A stretch of 47,854 bases of DNA from Flavobacteriaceae bacterium (GCA_013373385.1 JABXHX010000046.1:1-47854); one strand, 5' to 3'. Counted from the first letter of the stretch, positions 16,265 through 25,448 are shown. The notes: generated by a model not told the origin, from the sequence alone. A program made the numbers and translations.

Positions 16265-17599
16265 ATGAAATATAAATCACAAAAAGTAGCATATTGGTTT
16301 TTTGCCTTGTCTATGTTATTATTAGTATTACAAATCACATACGGATTTATTATGGGGTTTGCTAGAGTAGGATTAGACAACCTTCACGATTTTATTCCAT
16401 TTAACACTGCAAGAGCTGTACACACTAACTTATTAGTAGTTTGGTTACTTTCTGGTTTTATGGGAGCTGCCTATTATATTATTCCAGAAGAAGCGCAACG
16501 AGAGTTAGTAAGTGTAAAGCTAGCATACGTACAATTAATAAGTTTAGCAGTTGTTGGAGTAATAGCAATAGTAGGATATCACTTTAACTATTGGGAAGGA
16601 CGTAAATTCTTAGAAATTCCTAGACCATTAGACTATTTAGTAGTAGTTAATGTACTCTTATTTTTAGGGTTGATATTACTCACATTATTTAAAGGGAAAC
16701 GTAAAACAACTACTGCTCTTGTACTCTCAATGGGATTGTTATTCGCGGCATTGTTGTATTTACCAGGAATGTTACCGTTTGATAGTCAAGTAATGGATTC
16801 ATTCTTCCGTTGGTGGGTTGTTCATTTATGGGTAGAAGGAGTTTGGGAATTAATTATGGGAGGTATTCTATCATTCTTATTAATCAAATTAACAGGTGTA
16901 GATAGAGAAGTCATAGAAAAATGGCTGTATGTAATCGTAGGTTTGACATTTTTATCTGGAGTTTTAGGTACAGGTCACCACTATTACTATATCGGTGTAA
17001 ATAAAATTTGGTTAATTATTGGAGGTATCTTTTCTGCACTAGAACCTTTAGCATTCTTAGCAATGGCTTTATTTGCAGTAAACATGTATAGAAAAGGAGA
17101 AAAAAGACATCCAAATAAATTGGCACTGTACTGGACACTTGGAGCAGCTATTATCTCTTTCATTGGAGCAGGATTGTTAGGATTTGCACATACATTACCA
17201 CAAACTAATCTATACACTCACGGTACGTTAGTTACTGCAATGCACGGTCACTTAGCTTTCTGGGGTGCTTATGGTATGATTGTTTTTGCAATTATTAGTT
17301 ACACGTTACCAAATATGACAGGTAGAAAATTATACGATAGCGCAAGAGGTAGAATGGCCTACTGGTTTGCTAATATTGGAATGATTGGAATGACAGTTGC
17401 TTTTGGAGTAGCTGGGGTAGCACAAGTATATCTAGAGCGTAAAATGAAGTTAGATTTTATGACTGTTCAAAACGAAATAAGTATTCACTTTGTGGTATTA
17501 ATCCTATGTGCATCACTATTTACTCTTGGCGTTATTCTTTACGTAGTAGATTTCTACAAACACGGAAAACCAACAGACGAAGCATTAGAGGTAAAATAA
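16265..17599 (+). CDS. norB: Nitric oxide reductase subunit B (cNOR)
   Basis: NorB reduces two NO to N2O at a heme b3/non-heme iron centre. The 444-residue protein is the short cytochrome c-dependent form with 12 helices; it lacks the N-terminal extension of quinol-dependent qNOR. Ligand regions are His53 in AVHTNLLVVW, HLWVEGVWE (His187, Glu191), HH at 238-239 and HGHLAFWG (His327, His329). The glutamates beside the FeB histidine distinguish NOR from oxygen reductases. It is followed by nirS after 27 bases. Confidence 0.96.
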   Translation: MKYKSQKVAYWFFALSMLLLVLQITYGFIMGFARVGLDNLHDFIPFNTARAVHTNLLVVWLLSGFMGAAYYIIPEEAQRELVSVKLAYVQLISLAVVGVIAIVGYHFNYWEGRKFLEIPRPLDYLVVVNVLLFLGLILLTLFKGKRKTTTALVLSMGLLFAALLYLPGMLPFDSQVMDSFFRWWVVHLWVEGVWELIMGGILSFLLIKLTGVDREVIEKWLYVIVGLTFLSGVLGTGHHYYYIGVNKIWLIIGGIFSALEPLAFLAMALFAVNMYRKGEKRHPNKLALYWTLGAAIISFIGAGLLGFAHTLPQTNLYTHGTLVTAMHGHLAFWGAYGMIVFAIISYTLPNMTGRKLYDSARGRMAYWFANIGMIGMTVAFGVAGVAQVYLERKMKLDFMTVQNEISIHFVVLILCASLFTLGVILYVVDFYKHGKPTDEALEVK

Positions 17600-17626
17600 A
17601 TAAAACAACTTTATAATTCATAAAAA

Positions 17627-19285
17627 ATGAGAAATTACAAATTAGGCTTTATGCTTATAGCAATTATGGCTTTTGCAATTGGTTGTAAAAGCGATAAAAA
17701 GAAAGGCCCAGATTATTCCAAAAAAATAGTTACTGCAGAGAGTGGTATTCAAATTTCTGAAGCCGAGATGGAAAGCGCTAGTCAAGTGTATTTTGACAAA
17801 TGTGCGGGTTGTCACGGATCTAGTAGAAAAGGAGCAACAGGGCCACACTTATTACCAGTTAAACCTAAAGGAAGTGATAAACCAGGAACCTTAGAATTTG
17901 GTACAGATGGTTTAAGAGCCTTTATAGAAAACGGTACGCCAGGGGGAATGCCAGAGTGGAAAGGTATTATGACTGATAAAGAAATTGAAGTAATGACACG
18001 TTTCTTACAAGTTGACCCGCCTGAGATACCACCTTACGGAATGACTGAAATTGAAAAAAGCTGGAAATTAATTGTACCAGTGGCAGACAGACCTACTAAA
18101 CCAGAACACAAAAGAAACATTAATAATTACTTTGGTGTAATTATGCGTGATGCGGGAAAAGTTGCTATTATTGATGGAGATACAAAAGAAAAATTAGCGG
18201 TTCTTAAAACTGGTTTTGCAGTACACATTTTACGTACTTCTGCTTCTGGTAGATACATTTATTCTGTAGGTAGAGATGGTAAAATAACAATGATTGATAC
18301 GTATACAAAAGTACCATCTATTGTAGCAGAAGTAAAAGGAGGTTTTGATGCACGTTCTGTAGACGTATCAAAATATAAAGGCTATGAAGACAAATATTTA
18401 GTATTCGGAGGGTATAGTCCATCTCATATTGTAATATTTGATGCACAAACTTTAAAACCTTTAAGTGTTACAGAAACAAAAGGAAATGCTTGTGATGGTG
18501 ATAAAGAATTTATTGAAGAAGCACGTGTTGCATCTATCGTTGCATCGCACACAGACCCATTATGGATTTGTAATATTAAAGAAAGAGGTATAGTCAGTTT
18601 GGTAGATTATACAGATCCTGTAAATCCTAAAATTACCGAAATTCCTTCTGCAAGATTCTTACACGATGGAGGTTGGGACTCAACTAAAAAATATTTCTTA
18701 GTTGCTGCAAATGCTGCTAACAAAATAGTTGTAATTGATGTACCTAATAAAAAATTAGTAAAAATTATTGAAACAGGTATCAAGCCTCACCCAGGTAGAG
18801 GAGCAAACATTAAAAACAATTTAGGAAATCTTTGGGTAACTTCTCACTTAGGAGAAAACAAACTATCTTTTATTAAAACTAGCCCAGGAAAAGGACAATG
18901 GACTGTAGTAAAAGAAATCAAAGCTTCTGGTAATGGTGGTGGAGCATTATTTGTAAAATCACACCCAAAATCTAAACACTTATGGGTAGATAGAACTTTA
19001 AATCCAGATCCAAAATTAAACTCAGTTGTAGATGTTTTTGATACAAATACATTAAAATTAAAAGCTACACTCCATGCTCCTGAAGGAGTTAACGGTAGAG
19101 CTGTACACATGGAGTACAATAAAGCTGGAAATGAAGTTTGGGTATCTTATTTTATGGGAGACAAAAGTGCTGTTGTTATTTACAATGACAAAACCTTAAA
19201 AGTTAAGAAAATTATCCAAGGAGATTGGGTAGAAAATCCAACAGGTAAATTTAATGTGTACAACACTACACACGATGTTTACTAA
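17627..19285 (+). CDS. nirS: Cytochrome cd1 nitrite reductase
   Basis: NirS reduces nitrite to NO. The 552-residue protein has a cytochrome c domain with CAGCH (59-63) and a likely axial Met108 in GTPGGMPEW. A d1-heme eight-bladed propeller follows. The proximal d1 ligand His200 (FAVHILRTSASGRY) and both catalytic distal histidines are present, His308 in VASHTDP and His346 in FLHDGGWD. Keeping both separates it from NirN and NirF. The end NPTGKFNVYNTTHDVY also matches the family. Unlike textbook soluble NirS, it has a lipobox (IGC, Cys20), so it should be membrane-tethered. It is downstream of norCB and no heme d1 synthesis gene is nearby. Confidence 0.95.
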   Translation: MRNYKLGFMLIAIMAFAIGCKSDKKKGPDYSKKIVTAESGIQISEAEMESASQVYFDKCAGCHGSSRKGATGPHLLPVKPKGSDKPGTLEFGTDGLRAFIENGTPGGMPEWKGIMTDKEIEVMTRFLQVDPPEIPPYGMTEIEKSWKLIVPVADRPTKPEHKRNINNYFGVIMRDAGKVAIIDGDTKEKLAVLKTGFAVHILRTSASGRYIYSVGRDGKITMIDTYTKVPSIVAEVKGGFDARSVDVSKYKGYEDKYLVFGGYSPSHIVIFDAQTLKPLSVTETKGNACDGDKEFIEEARVASIVASHTDPLWICNIKERGIVSLVDYTDPVNPKITEIPSARFLHDGGWDSTKKYFLVAANAANKIVVIDVPNKKLVKIIETGIKPHPGRGANIKNNLGNLWVTSHLGENKLSFIKTSPGKGQWTVVKEIKASGNGGGALFVKSHPKSKHLWVDRTLNPDPKLNSVVDVFDTNTLKLKATLHAPEGVNGRAVHMEYNKAGNEVWVSYFMGDKSAVVIYNDKTLKVKKIIQGDWVENPTGKFNVYNTTHDVY

Positions 19286-19297
19286 ATAAAATAACCA

Positions 19298-19328
19298 AAA
19301 ACAGGCAAGCAATTTGCTTGCCTGTTTT
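19298..19328. terminator. Bidirectional hairpin terminator after nirS
   Basis: A 13-bp perfect stem (19298-19310 with 19316-19328) with a 5-base loop begins 13 bases after the nirS stop. The stem starts with A residues and ends with TTTT, so it can act as a rho-independent terminator in both directions. The short T run suggests partial termination, which would lower expression of the receptor and norQD behind it. Confidence 0.75.
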
Positions 19329-19359
19329 AACAATATTAATTCACGTTAACCAAAAAGAA

Positions 19360-21366
19360 ATGAGTAAGTTATTTACATCACTTAGTATAGTATTGCTATT
19401 AAGTATCTTAAGCATAACTTCACAAACAATACAACAAGACACTACAAAGGTTAGGTTATTAGACGAAGTAGTTATTACTGCACAATATCAACCACAATCA
19501 GAAAAAAATGCCATTTACAAAGTTAAAAGTATCAAGTCTGATATCATTAATAAAAAAGCTGCGAGCAATTTAAGAGAGCTTTTATTACAAGAAGCAAATA
19601 TAGAATTAGAACAAAACTCAGTTTTTGGTTCTAGTATAGAATTACAAGGTGTTTCTAAAGAAAATATTAAAATATTGATTGACGGAGTTCCGGTAATTGG
19701 TAGATTAAACGGAATTATTGATTTAAATCAAATAGATTTAGCAACAATAGAAAGAGTAGAAATTATCGAAGGTCCAGTATCTGTGTTTTATGGTACTGAT
19801 GCTATGGGGGGTGTTGTAAACCTTATCACAAAAAAAAGTCAAAAAGATAAAGTAGAAGGAAAACTTTCTGCATTGTACGAAAGTATTGATGCAACAAAAT
19901 TAAACGGTTCTGTTGGATTCAAATTTGGAAAGAACACGATAAAATTAAACGGAAGCAAATATCATTTTAATGGCTTGTCTACCAATGAAAATGCTGTAAG
20001 AAATTTAAATTGGGAAGAAAGAAAGCAGCAATTTGGAGGTGTACAATACATTAGAGCTATAAACAGCTTAAAGCTACGTTATAGTACAACTTATGCTAAC
20101 GAAAAATTATTTTCGGTAGGTGATGCAGACAGAAGAGGAAAAATTTACGATAAAGATTATTTTACTAGAAGAATCAATAATAATCTAAGTTTACAAGGAA
20201 AAATATTAGAAAATAAGTTTCTAAATATTTCAGCTTCGTATCTAGATTACCAAAGATACCACGATACGTATAATGTTGACCCAACAACATTTTCGAAAAC
20301 AAAATCAACTACAGATACCAAAGACAATAATATTGTAAAATTCAATTTTACTGGCTTAAAAGCTCAGTTAGGTAAAGGAAAATCATCAGAAAAATTAAGC
20401 TATGCATTTGGTACAGATTACAATGTAGAAAATACAGAAGGAAGCAGAATTTTAAACAAAAAACAAGGAATTACCACTCTAGCTGTATTTGGTAGTGTCA
20501 ACTATCAGTTAACAGATAATTTTGAATTGCAACCAGCATTAAGACAAACATGGAATAGCACTTATGGTTCTCTGTTATCACCAGCAATAAACTCTAAACT
20601 AAAGTTTAATAATGAAAACACGTTACGTTTTTCGTATGCAAGAGGATTTAGAGCACCATCTTTAAAAGAGCTGTTTTTAGATTTTCATATGAGTTTAGGT
20701 CCAATTACATACATTATTTCTGGGAATGAGAATTTAGAAGTAGAAAAATCGCACAATTTTAATCTTGTTTATACATTTCAACGTAGTGTAAATGAAGTAA
20801 GCTATTTTAAAGTAGAGCCGTCATTTTTTTACAACAATATTTCTAATTTAATTGCTTTGAGTGACTTGGTAAATTTTAAAAGAAATTATATCAATATAGA
20901 TCAGTTTAAATCAGTAGGAGGTAAGTTACTTTTTGAATACAAACCATTTAGTAGTTTAAAACTAAATTCTGGGATTGCTGTTACTGGTAGGTATAATAAA
21001 TTTACAGTTACATCTAATACAGACGAATTTTTGTATGCAACCGATGTGTTATCTTCTGTAAATTACTCTTTTAATAACTTAGGATTAGACGTTGATATGT
21101 TTTACAAGTTTACCGGAGAAAGAGAGGGGTTTGTCTTTGATTCAAGTGCAAACAATGTCTTTAAAACAAAACGCGATAGTTTTCATAATTTAGATATGAC
21201 TTTGTCTAAATCGTTTTTTAAGAAAAGCTTACAAGCATCGGTTGGAGTTAAAAATCTTTTTGATGTAAAAGATATAGAAACTATTAATGAGATAGGTACA
21301 GCGCACTCAAGAGACATGCAACTTTGGGGTAGATCTTTATTTATAAGAACAAGCTACAGCTTTTAA
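19360..21366 (+). CDS. TonB-dependent outer-membrane receptor
   Basis: The 668-residue protein has a signal peptide, a TonB-box-like region (LLDEVVITAQ), a plug domain (about 45-165, with ILIDGVPVIGR and VEIIEGPVSVFYGTDAMGGVVNLIT) and a beta-barrel that ends in an aromatic residue (TSYSF). It imports a metal complex or cofactor through the outer membrane. Its place between nirS and norQ suggests copper (as for NosA/OprC-type receptors of denitrifiers) or iron/heme supply, but no ligand motif decides this. The start at 19360 was chosen because the TTG at 19318 is inside the terminator. Confidence 0.88.
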   Translation: MSKLFTSLSIVLLLSILSITSQTIQQDTTKVRLLDEVVITAQYQPQSEKNAIYKVKSIKSDIINKKAASNLRELLLQEANIELEQNSVFGSSIELQGVSKENIKILIDGVPVIGRLNGIIDLNQIDLATIERVEIIEGPVSVFYGTDAMGGVVNLITKKSQKDKVEGKLSALYESIDATKLNGSVGFKFGKNTIKLNGSKYHFNGLSTNENAVRNLNWEERKQQFGGVQYIRAINSLKLRYSTTYANEKLFSVGDADRRGKIYDKDYFTRRINNNLSLQGKILENKFLNISASYLDYQRYHDTYNVDPTTFSKTKSTTDTKDNNIVKFNFTGLKAQLGKGKSSEKLSYAFGTDYNVENTEGSRILNKKQGITTLAVFGSVNYQLTDNFELQPALRQTWNSTYGSLLSPAINSKLKFNNENTLRFSYARGFRAPSLKELFLDFHMSLGPITYIISGNENLEVEKSHNFNLVYTFQRSVNEVSYFKVEPSFFYNNISNLIALSDLVNFKRNYINIDQFKSVGGKLLFEYKPFSSLKLNSGIAVTGRYNKFTVTSNTDEFLYATDVLSSVNYSFNNLGLDVDMFYKFTGEREGFVFDSSANNVFKTKRDSFHNLDMTLSKSFFKKSLQASVGVKNLFDVKDIETINEIGTAHSRDMQLWGRSLFIRTSYSF

Positions 21367-21388
21367 AAAAATCTAGTAAAACACTATT

Positions 21389-22159
21389 ATGATTCCATAT
21401 TATAAACCCATTGCTAAAGAAGTAGAAGTTTTTGAGCATTCATATAAACAAAAACTACCATTTCTTTTAAAAGGCCCTACAGGTACTGGTAAATCTAGAT
21501 TTATTGAGTACATGGCACATCAATTAAATAAAGAATTGATTACAGTAAGTTGCCATGAAGAAACTTCTGCTACAGATTTAATTGGTAGATATATTATCAA
21601 AGGGGCTCAAACAGTTTGGTTAGATGGCCCTCTAACAATTGCAGTTAAAACGGGTGCTATATTGTATTTAGATGAAATTGCAGAAGCAAGACCAGATGTT
21701 ATTGTTGCAATACACTCATTAACTGACCATAGAAGAGAATTGTTTATTGATAAGCTAGGAGAAACGGTAAAGGCGCATAAAGATTTTATGTTAGTAGCAT
21801 CGTTTAATCCAGGCTACCAAAAAGGATTTAAAGAGTTAAAGCCATCAACTAAACAACGTTTTGTAGCTGTATCTTTTGACTATCCTGATGCAAAAGTTGA
21901 AACTGAAATTTTAGTAAACGAAACAACTATTGATATAGCTGAAGCTAAAAAACTTGTAAATATTGCGAATAAAATTAGAAATTTAACAGAGCTAGGTTTA
22001 ACGGAAACCGTATCTACACGTTTGTTAGTAGATGCTGCTAAGTTAATAAGCTCTGGTTTGCCTAAACGCTTGTCTGTACATGTGGCCATAGTTGAGCCAT
22101 TAACAGATGATTTAGAAGTGATTACAGCGTTAAAAGATTTATCAGATTTAATGATATAA
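21389..22159 (+). CDS. norQ: NorQ/CbbQ-family MoxR AAA+ ATPase
   Basis: NorQ acts with NorD as a chaperone-like motor that activates nitric oxide reductase, probably by inserting the non-heme iron. The 256 residues contain Walker A GPTGTGKS (29-36), Walker B ILYLDE (91-96) and the MoxR-type sequence ADLIGRY-like ATDLIGRYI (61-69). It starts 22 bases after the TonB receptor and is separated from norD by 84 bases that contain a strong hairpin. Confidence 0.92.
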   Translation: MIPYYKPIAKEVEVFEHSYKQKLPFLLKGPTGTGKSRFIEYMAHQLNKELITVSCHEETSATDLIGRYIIKGAQTVWLDGPLTIAVKTGAILYLDEIAEARPDVIVAIHSLTDHRRELFIDKLGETVKAHKDFMLVASFNPGYQKGFKELKPSTKQRFVAVSFDYPDAKVETEILVNETTIDIAEAKKLVNIANKIRNLTELGLTETVSTRLLVDAAKLISSGLPKRLSVHVAIVEPLTDDLEVITALKDLSDLMI

Positions 22160-22167
22160 TAGCAAAA

Positions 22168-22200
22168 GTGCAAAGTATTGAGTTTTTCAATACTTTGTAC
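22168..22200 (+). repeat. Inverted repeat between norQ and norD
   Basis: GTGCAAAGTATTG (22168-22180) and CAATACTTTGTAC (22188-22200) form a 13-bp stem with one G-U pair and a 7-base loop AGTTTTT. No T run follows, so it is not a standard terminator. It starts 8 bases after the norQ stop and ends 43 bases before norD. An mRNA processing or stability role would set the NorQ:NorD ratio. Confidence 0.7.
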
Positions 22201-22243
22201 GAACTATGAACTCCAAGCAACTAATTTCTAATCCCTCAACATT

Positions 22244-24019
22244 ATGTTTGAGTTTGAACCAGATGAATATATTTTTACCAAGTTTGCCAATTACTTTAAA
22301 AGAAGAAGAAAAAGTAAAGAGCAAAATAAAGAATATGCAGCCAAGTTAGAAGAGCTAACTCCAAGGCTTACTATTTTTGCAAGGGCAATTACAGGGAAAG
22401 CAATTGATATTTATCAAGCAGAAAGAGAAGGAGGTTATAAAAACAATAACTTTTTCTTACCAAAGCAAGTCGATTTTTTTGAGAATATAGAAGACAATGT
22501 TTCTTTTTATTTATTTAGAGTTTTGTATTTGTCGATTCAGAAAAATAAGAACTTAAATTGGAATGATAACCAAGAGCATGAGTTAGAAGCATCACAACAA
22601 AAGGCACAAGAACATTCAACAGAAGTATTAAAAGAATTGTTTAATCAGTTTCCGATAACACAGCAATTTCACAATACATTTTTAACTTATTTTAAAGACA
22701 ATACGCTAAAAAATAAGATAACAGACTTTTCTTTTCTCTATGGAAAATGGATGAAAAATAATCCAGAAGATGAAGATACTGATACTTTAAAAAACTTTAC
22801 AGATAAGGTAAAAAAGGCTAAAGATGAGAAGATAGAAACCATCTTGAAAGCTGCTGCTGTAGAAGAAATTATATCTGTACAAGTAGACGAAAAACAATTA
22901 GAAGATGCTGTATTACAACATCAGTTTGAAAAAGTAGAAACTGCCGATGAATTTGGAGGAAACTTTAAGGATTTTGATGGCGATGACGAGTTAGAAGAAC
23001 ATGCAAATGCGTTAGAAGATCTTTCTATGAAGCATACTGTTCGGGTTGATGACACTGCGCATTCGGTGTATCAAGCAGATTTTATAGAAAATACAACCAT
23101 ATCAGAAAGTGCAGAAATAGATGAAAAAGGCTATCATTTAAAATACGATGAATGGGATGTTGCCAAAAAGGCGTATAAAAATCATTTCTGTAAAGTATAT
23201 CCGAAAACTATTTTAAAGACAGATGTAAACTATTATCATACAACACTTAAAGAAAATCAGTCTACACTGTTGGGCTTACGAAAAATGTTGAGCAATGTAG
23301 ACAATCAATACCAACAACAGAGAAGACAACGACAAGGAGAGGAGTTTGATTTAGATGCATTAACCGATTTGTTTGTAGATATTCATTCAAGAATAACTCC
23401 ATCAGAGAAAATATATTTGTCTAAAAAGAAAAAAGAAAAAGACATTTCTATTTTACTCTTGTTAGATGTTAGCTTATCTAGTGATGGTTATGCTGCTGGT
23501 AATAGGGTTATTGACGTAGAAAAGCAAGTTTCTATTTTATTCGGAGAAATTTTAAACGAATATAATATTGATTTTTCTATTGATTGTTTTTATTCTAAAA
23601 CAAGGAACCATTCAACCTACATTACCATCAAAGATTTTGAGGATGATTGGCAAAAAACCAAATACAATGTTGGTGCAATACAACCTAGTGGTTATACAAG
23701 AATTGGTGCAGCACTACGTCATTCAGGAGCTTTATTAGACAAAAGACCAACCAAAAACAAATGGGTAATTTTAATATCAGATGGTAAGCCAAACGATTAC
23801 GATAAATACGAAGGTGCATACGGAATTAACGATATTAAACAGGCGCTAAGAGAATTAAACGAGCGCAATATCAACTCGTATGCATTGGCTATTGAAGCAC
23901 AAGCCAAGTATTATTTACCACAAATGTTTGGAACAAACCACTATCAAATTTTAACCACTCCAGTTGAGTTGTTAAAATCACTAGTACAATTGTATGAAAA
24001 AATTAAACACTCAAGATGA
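22244..24019 (+). CDS. norD: NorD von Willebrand A domain protein
   Basis: NorD is the VWA partner of NorQ in nitric oxide reductase maturation. The 591-residue protein has a long helical N-terminal half with acidic stretches (about 215-260). The C-terminal VWA domain (from about 400) has a complete MIDAS: DVSLS (408-412), a Thr in PSGYTRIG and ISDGKPND. The stop overlaps the start of the following lipoprotein gene (ATGA), so they are coupled. Confidence 0.92.
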   Translation: MFEFEPDEYIFTKFANYFKRRRKSKEQNKEYAAKLEELTPRLTIFARAITGKAIDIYQAEREGGYKNNNFFLPKQVDFFENIEDNVSFYLFRVLYLSIQKNKNLNWNDNQEHELEASQQKAQEHSTEVLKELFNQFPITQQFHNTFLTYFKDNTLKNKITDFSFLYGKWMKNNPEDEDTDTLKNFTDKVKKAKDEKIETILKAAAVEEIISVQVDEKQLEDAVLQHQFEKVETADEFGGNFKDFDGDDELEEHANALEDLSMKHTVRVDDTAHSVYQADFIENTTISESAEIDEKGYHLKYDEWDVAKKAYKNHFCKVYPKTILKTDVNYYHTTLKENQSTLLGLRKMLSNVDNQYQQQRRQRQGEEFDLDALTDLFVDIHSRITPSEKIYLSKKKKEKDISILLLLDVSLSSDGYAAGNRVIDVEKQVSILFGEILNEYNIDFSIDCFYSKTRNHSTYITIKDFEDDWQKTKYNVGAIQPSGYTRIGAALRHSGALLDKRPTKNKWVILISDGKPNDYDKYEGAYGINDIKQALRELNERNINSYALAIEAQAKYYLPQMFGTNHYQILTTPVELLKSLVQLYEKIKHSR

Positions 24020-24510
24020 AAAAGCTCGTTCTATTTTTAATGATTGTTCAATTCATTGCTTGTAATAAAAAGCAATATACCATTGTTGTCGTTGATAATG
24101 AAAAGGTACAAGCAGATTTTATACATAAAATAGATAGGGCAGAAAAAGCCTTAATTACTTGGTATCTTTATGCCTATGGCAATGAATGTACTAATAGTAA
24201 ACCAGCAACAAAATGCGAGCTGTTAAAATTATTAGAAATAAACAATGAGTGTAATACCAAGCACTTGCAAATGCTAAAACAATGGCTTTCAAAAGATATT
24301 TTGGCTAGCTACAAGCTAAAAAAATGTCCAAATCTACCCCATAATTCAGCCATACAAAATAGTATAGATAAACTTATATTAACTAGAAATAACAAAGCTT
24401 TATCTATAAGTTATAAAATTAAAGGTTTAAACAATAGTCAAGAAAAGTCTTGGAATATTGAACGAACAGACCATTATATAATTGAAAATAATACCTTTCT
24501 AAAAAAATGA
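24016..24510 (+). CDS. Small Cys-containing lipoprotein in the nor operon
   Basis: The 164-residue protein is not recognised. A signal peptide ends in a lipobox (FIAC, Cys16). The mature part is helical and contains four further cysteines (58, 67, 79, 104), enough for two disulfides or a metal site. It overlaps norD and norE by four bases each, so its translation is tied to nor gene expression and a nor-related accessory role is likely. No catalytic motif was seen. Confidence 0.7.
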   Translation: MKKLVLFLMIVQFIACNKKQYTIVVVDNEKVQADFIHKIDRAEKALITWYLYAYGNECTNSKPATKCELLKLLEINNECNTKHLQMLKQWLSKDILASYKLKKCPNLPHNSAIQNSIDKLILTRNNKALSISYKIKGLNNSQEKSWNIERTDHYIIENNTFLKK

Positions 24511-25076
24511 AAGTAGCAGAAAAAAGTATTTTTTATCCGCCAGGCGGAATTTTAATTTGGATTGTTATTTTTTTAGAGCTATTTACTTTTGGCATTGCTC
24601 TTATTGCCATGGCAGCATCGGCAAAAGAAGAACCCATAGTTTTTCACAACTCAAGGTTAATGCTCAATACAACCTACGGTACAATTAACACTGTTCTTTT
24701 AATTACTAGCGGATTTTTTATGGCGGTTGCTGTACAGTACTTAAAAAAGAACAACATCAAAAAATTGTTACTCTATTTAGTACTAACTATGCTTGGTGGT
24801 GTACTGTTTTTAGTAGTAAAAACCATTGAATATCATAGTAAATTAGAATCTGGCTTAGATATGAGCTACAACACATTCTTTTCCTATTATTGGATGCTTA
24901 CATTGTTTCATGTAATACATGTTATTGTTGGTTTAGTTATATTAAGTGCCATGTACTTTTCACTTAAAAAGAAACAACAAATCAATTTTGAAGATTTTGA
25001 AGCAAGCGCTGCCTTTTGGCATATGTGCGATTTAATTTGGCTACTCTTATTTCCAGTAATCTATTTAATTTTTTAA
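24507..25076 (+). CDS. norE: NorE, cytochrome oxidase subunit III-like
   Basis: NorE is a membrane accessory protein of nitric oxide reductase, related to cytochrome oxidase subunit III. The 189-residue product has five hydrophobic segments, with VVKTIEYHSKLESG in the middle and FHVIHVIVGLV (near 134-144) and FWHMCDLIWLLLFPVIYL at the end, all typical of the subunit III fold. It overlaps the preceding lipoprotein gene and is followed by norF after one base. Confidence 0.88.
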   Translation: MKVAEKSIFYPPGGILIWIVIFLELFTFGIALIAMAASAKEEPIVFHNSRLMLNTTYGTINTVLLITSGFFMAVAVQYLKKNNIKKLLLYLVLTMLGGVLFLVVKTIEYHSKLESGLDMSYNTFFSYYWMLTLFHVIHVIVGLVILSAMYFSLKKKQQINFEDFEASAAFWHMCDLIWLLLFPVIYLIF

Positions 25077-25077
25077 A

Positions 25078-25320
25078 ATGACGCTAAAGAAACTCATTGT
25101 TACGTGGATTATATTATTACTGTTAACAATAGTAATTGTTGTATTGTCTAATCATTTTTCAGAAAAACAGCTGTTCACAACCATTATTTTATTCATATCT
25201 GTTGGTAAATTTTTATTAATAGCTTTTTATTTTTTAGAGCTGTATAAAGCCCATTCTTTTTGGAAATTAGCAGTAATACTATTTTCATTATTTTTTGTTC
25301 TTACATTACTTTTCATTTGA
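25078..25320 (+). CDS. norF: NorF-like small membrane protein
   Basis: The 80-residue protein has three hydrophobic segments and resembles NorF and the cytochrome oxidase subunit IV family (KFLLIAFYFLELYKAHSFWK). In denitrifiers NorF with NorE supports full NO reductase activity. It is the last gene of the nor-nir operon, one base after norE. Confidence 0.75.
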   Translation: MTLKKLIVTWIILLLLTIVIVVLSNHFSEKQLFTTIILFISVGKFLLIAFYFLELYKAHSFWKLAVILFSLFFVLTLLFI

Positions 25321-25339
25321 TTTAAAAAAGATTTTGATA

Positions 25340-25382
25340 TGATAATTATCAGTTTCTATAGTTTTTTTGTGATGTAATTTTG
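25340..25382 (+). promoter_or_regulatory. FNR/CRP-type site and promoter of the porin
   Basis: The perfect palindrome TGATAATTATCA (25340-25351) is followed by the -7 box TAATTTTG (25375-25382). The centre-to-box distance is 29.5, identical to the fasciclin and norC promoters. This places the porin gene in the same regulon even though it has its own transcript. Confidence 0.68.
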
Positions 25383-25448
25383 TGCAATATTAGAAGATAG
25401 ATTTATCTTTTATTGTAATCAGAATAACATTAATTTAATAATACAATT

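Noticed and set aside
17627..19285. Possibility that the cd1-type protein is NirN or NirF
   Set aside because: It has a heme c domain and both distal histidines (308 and 346) in the NirS contexts ASH and FLHDGGWD, so NirS is the better call.
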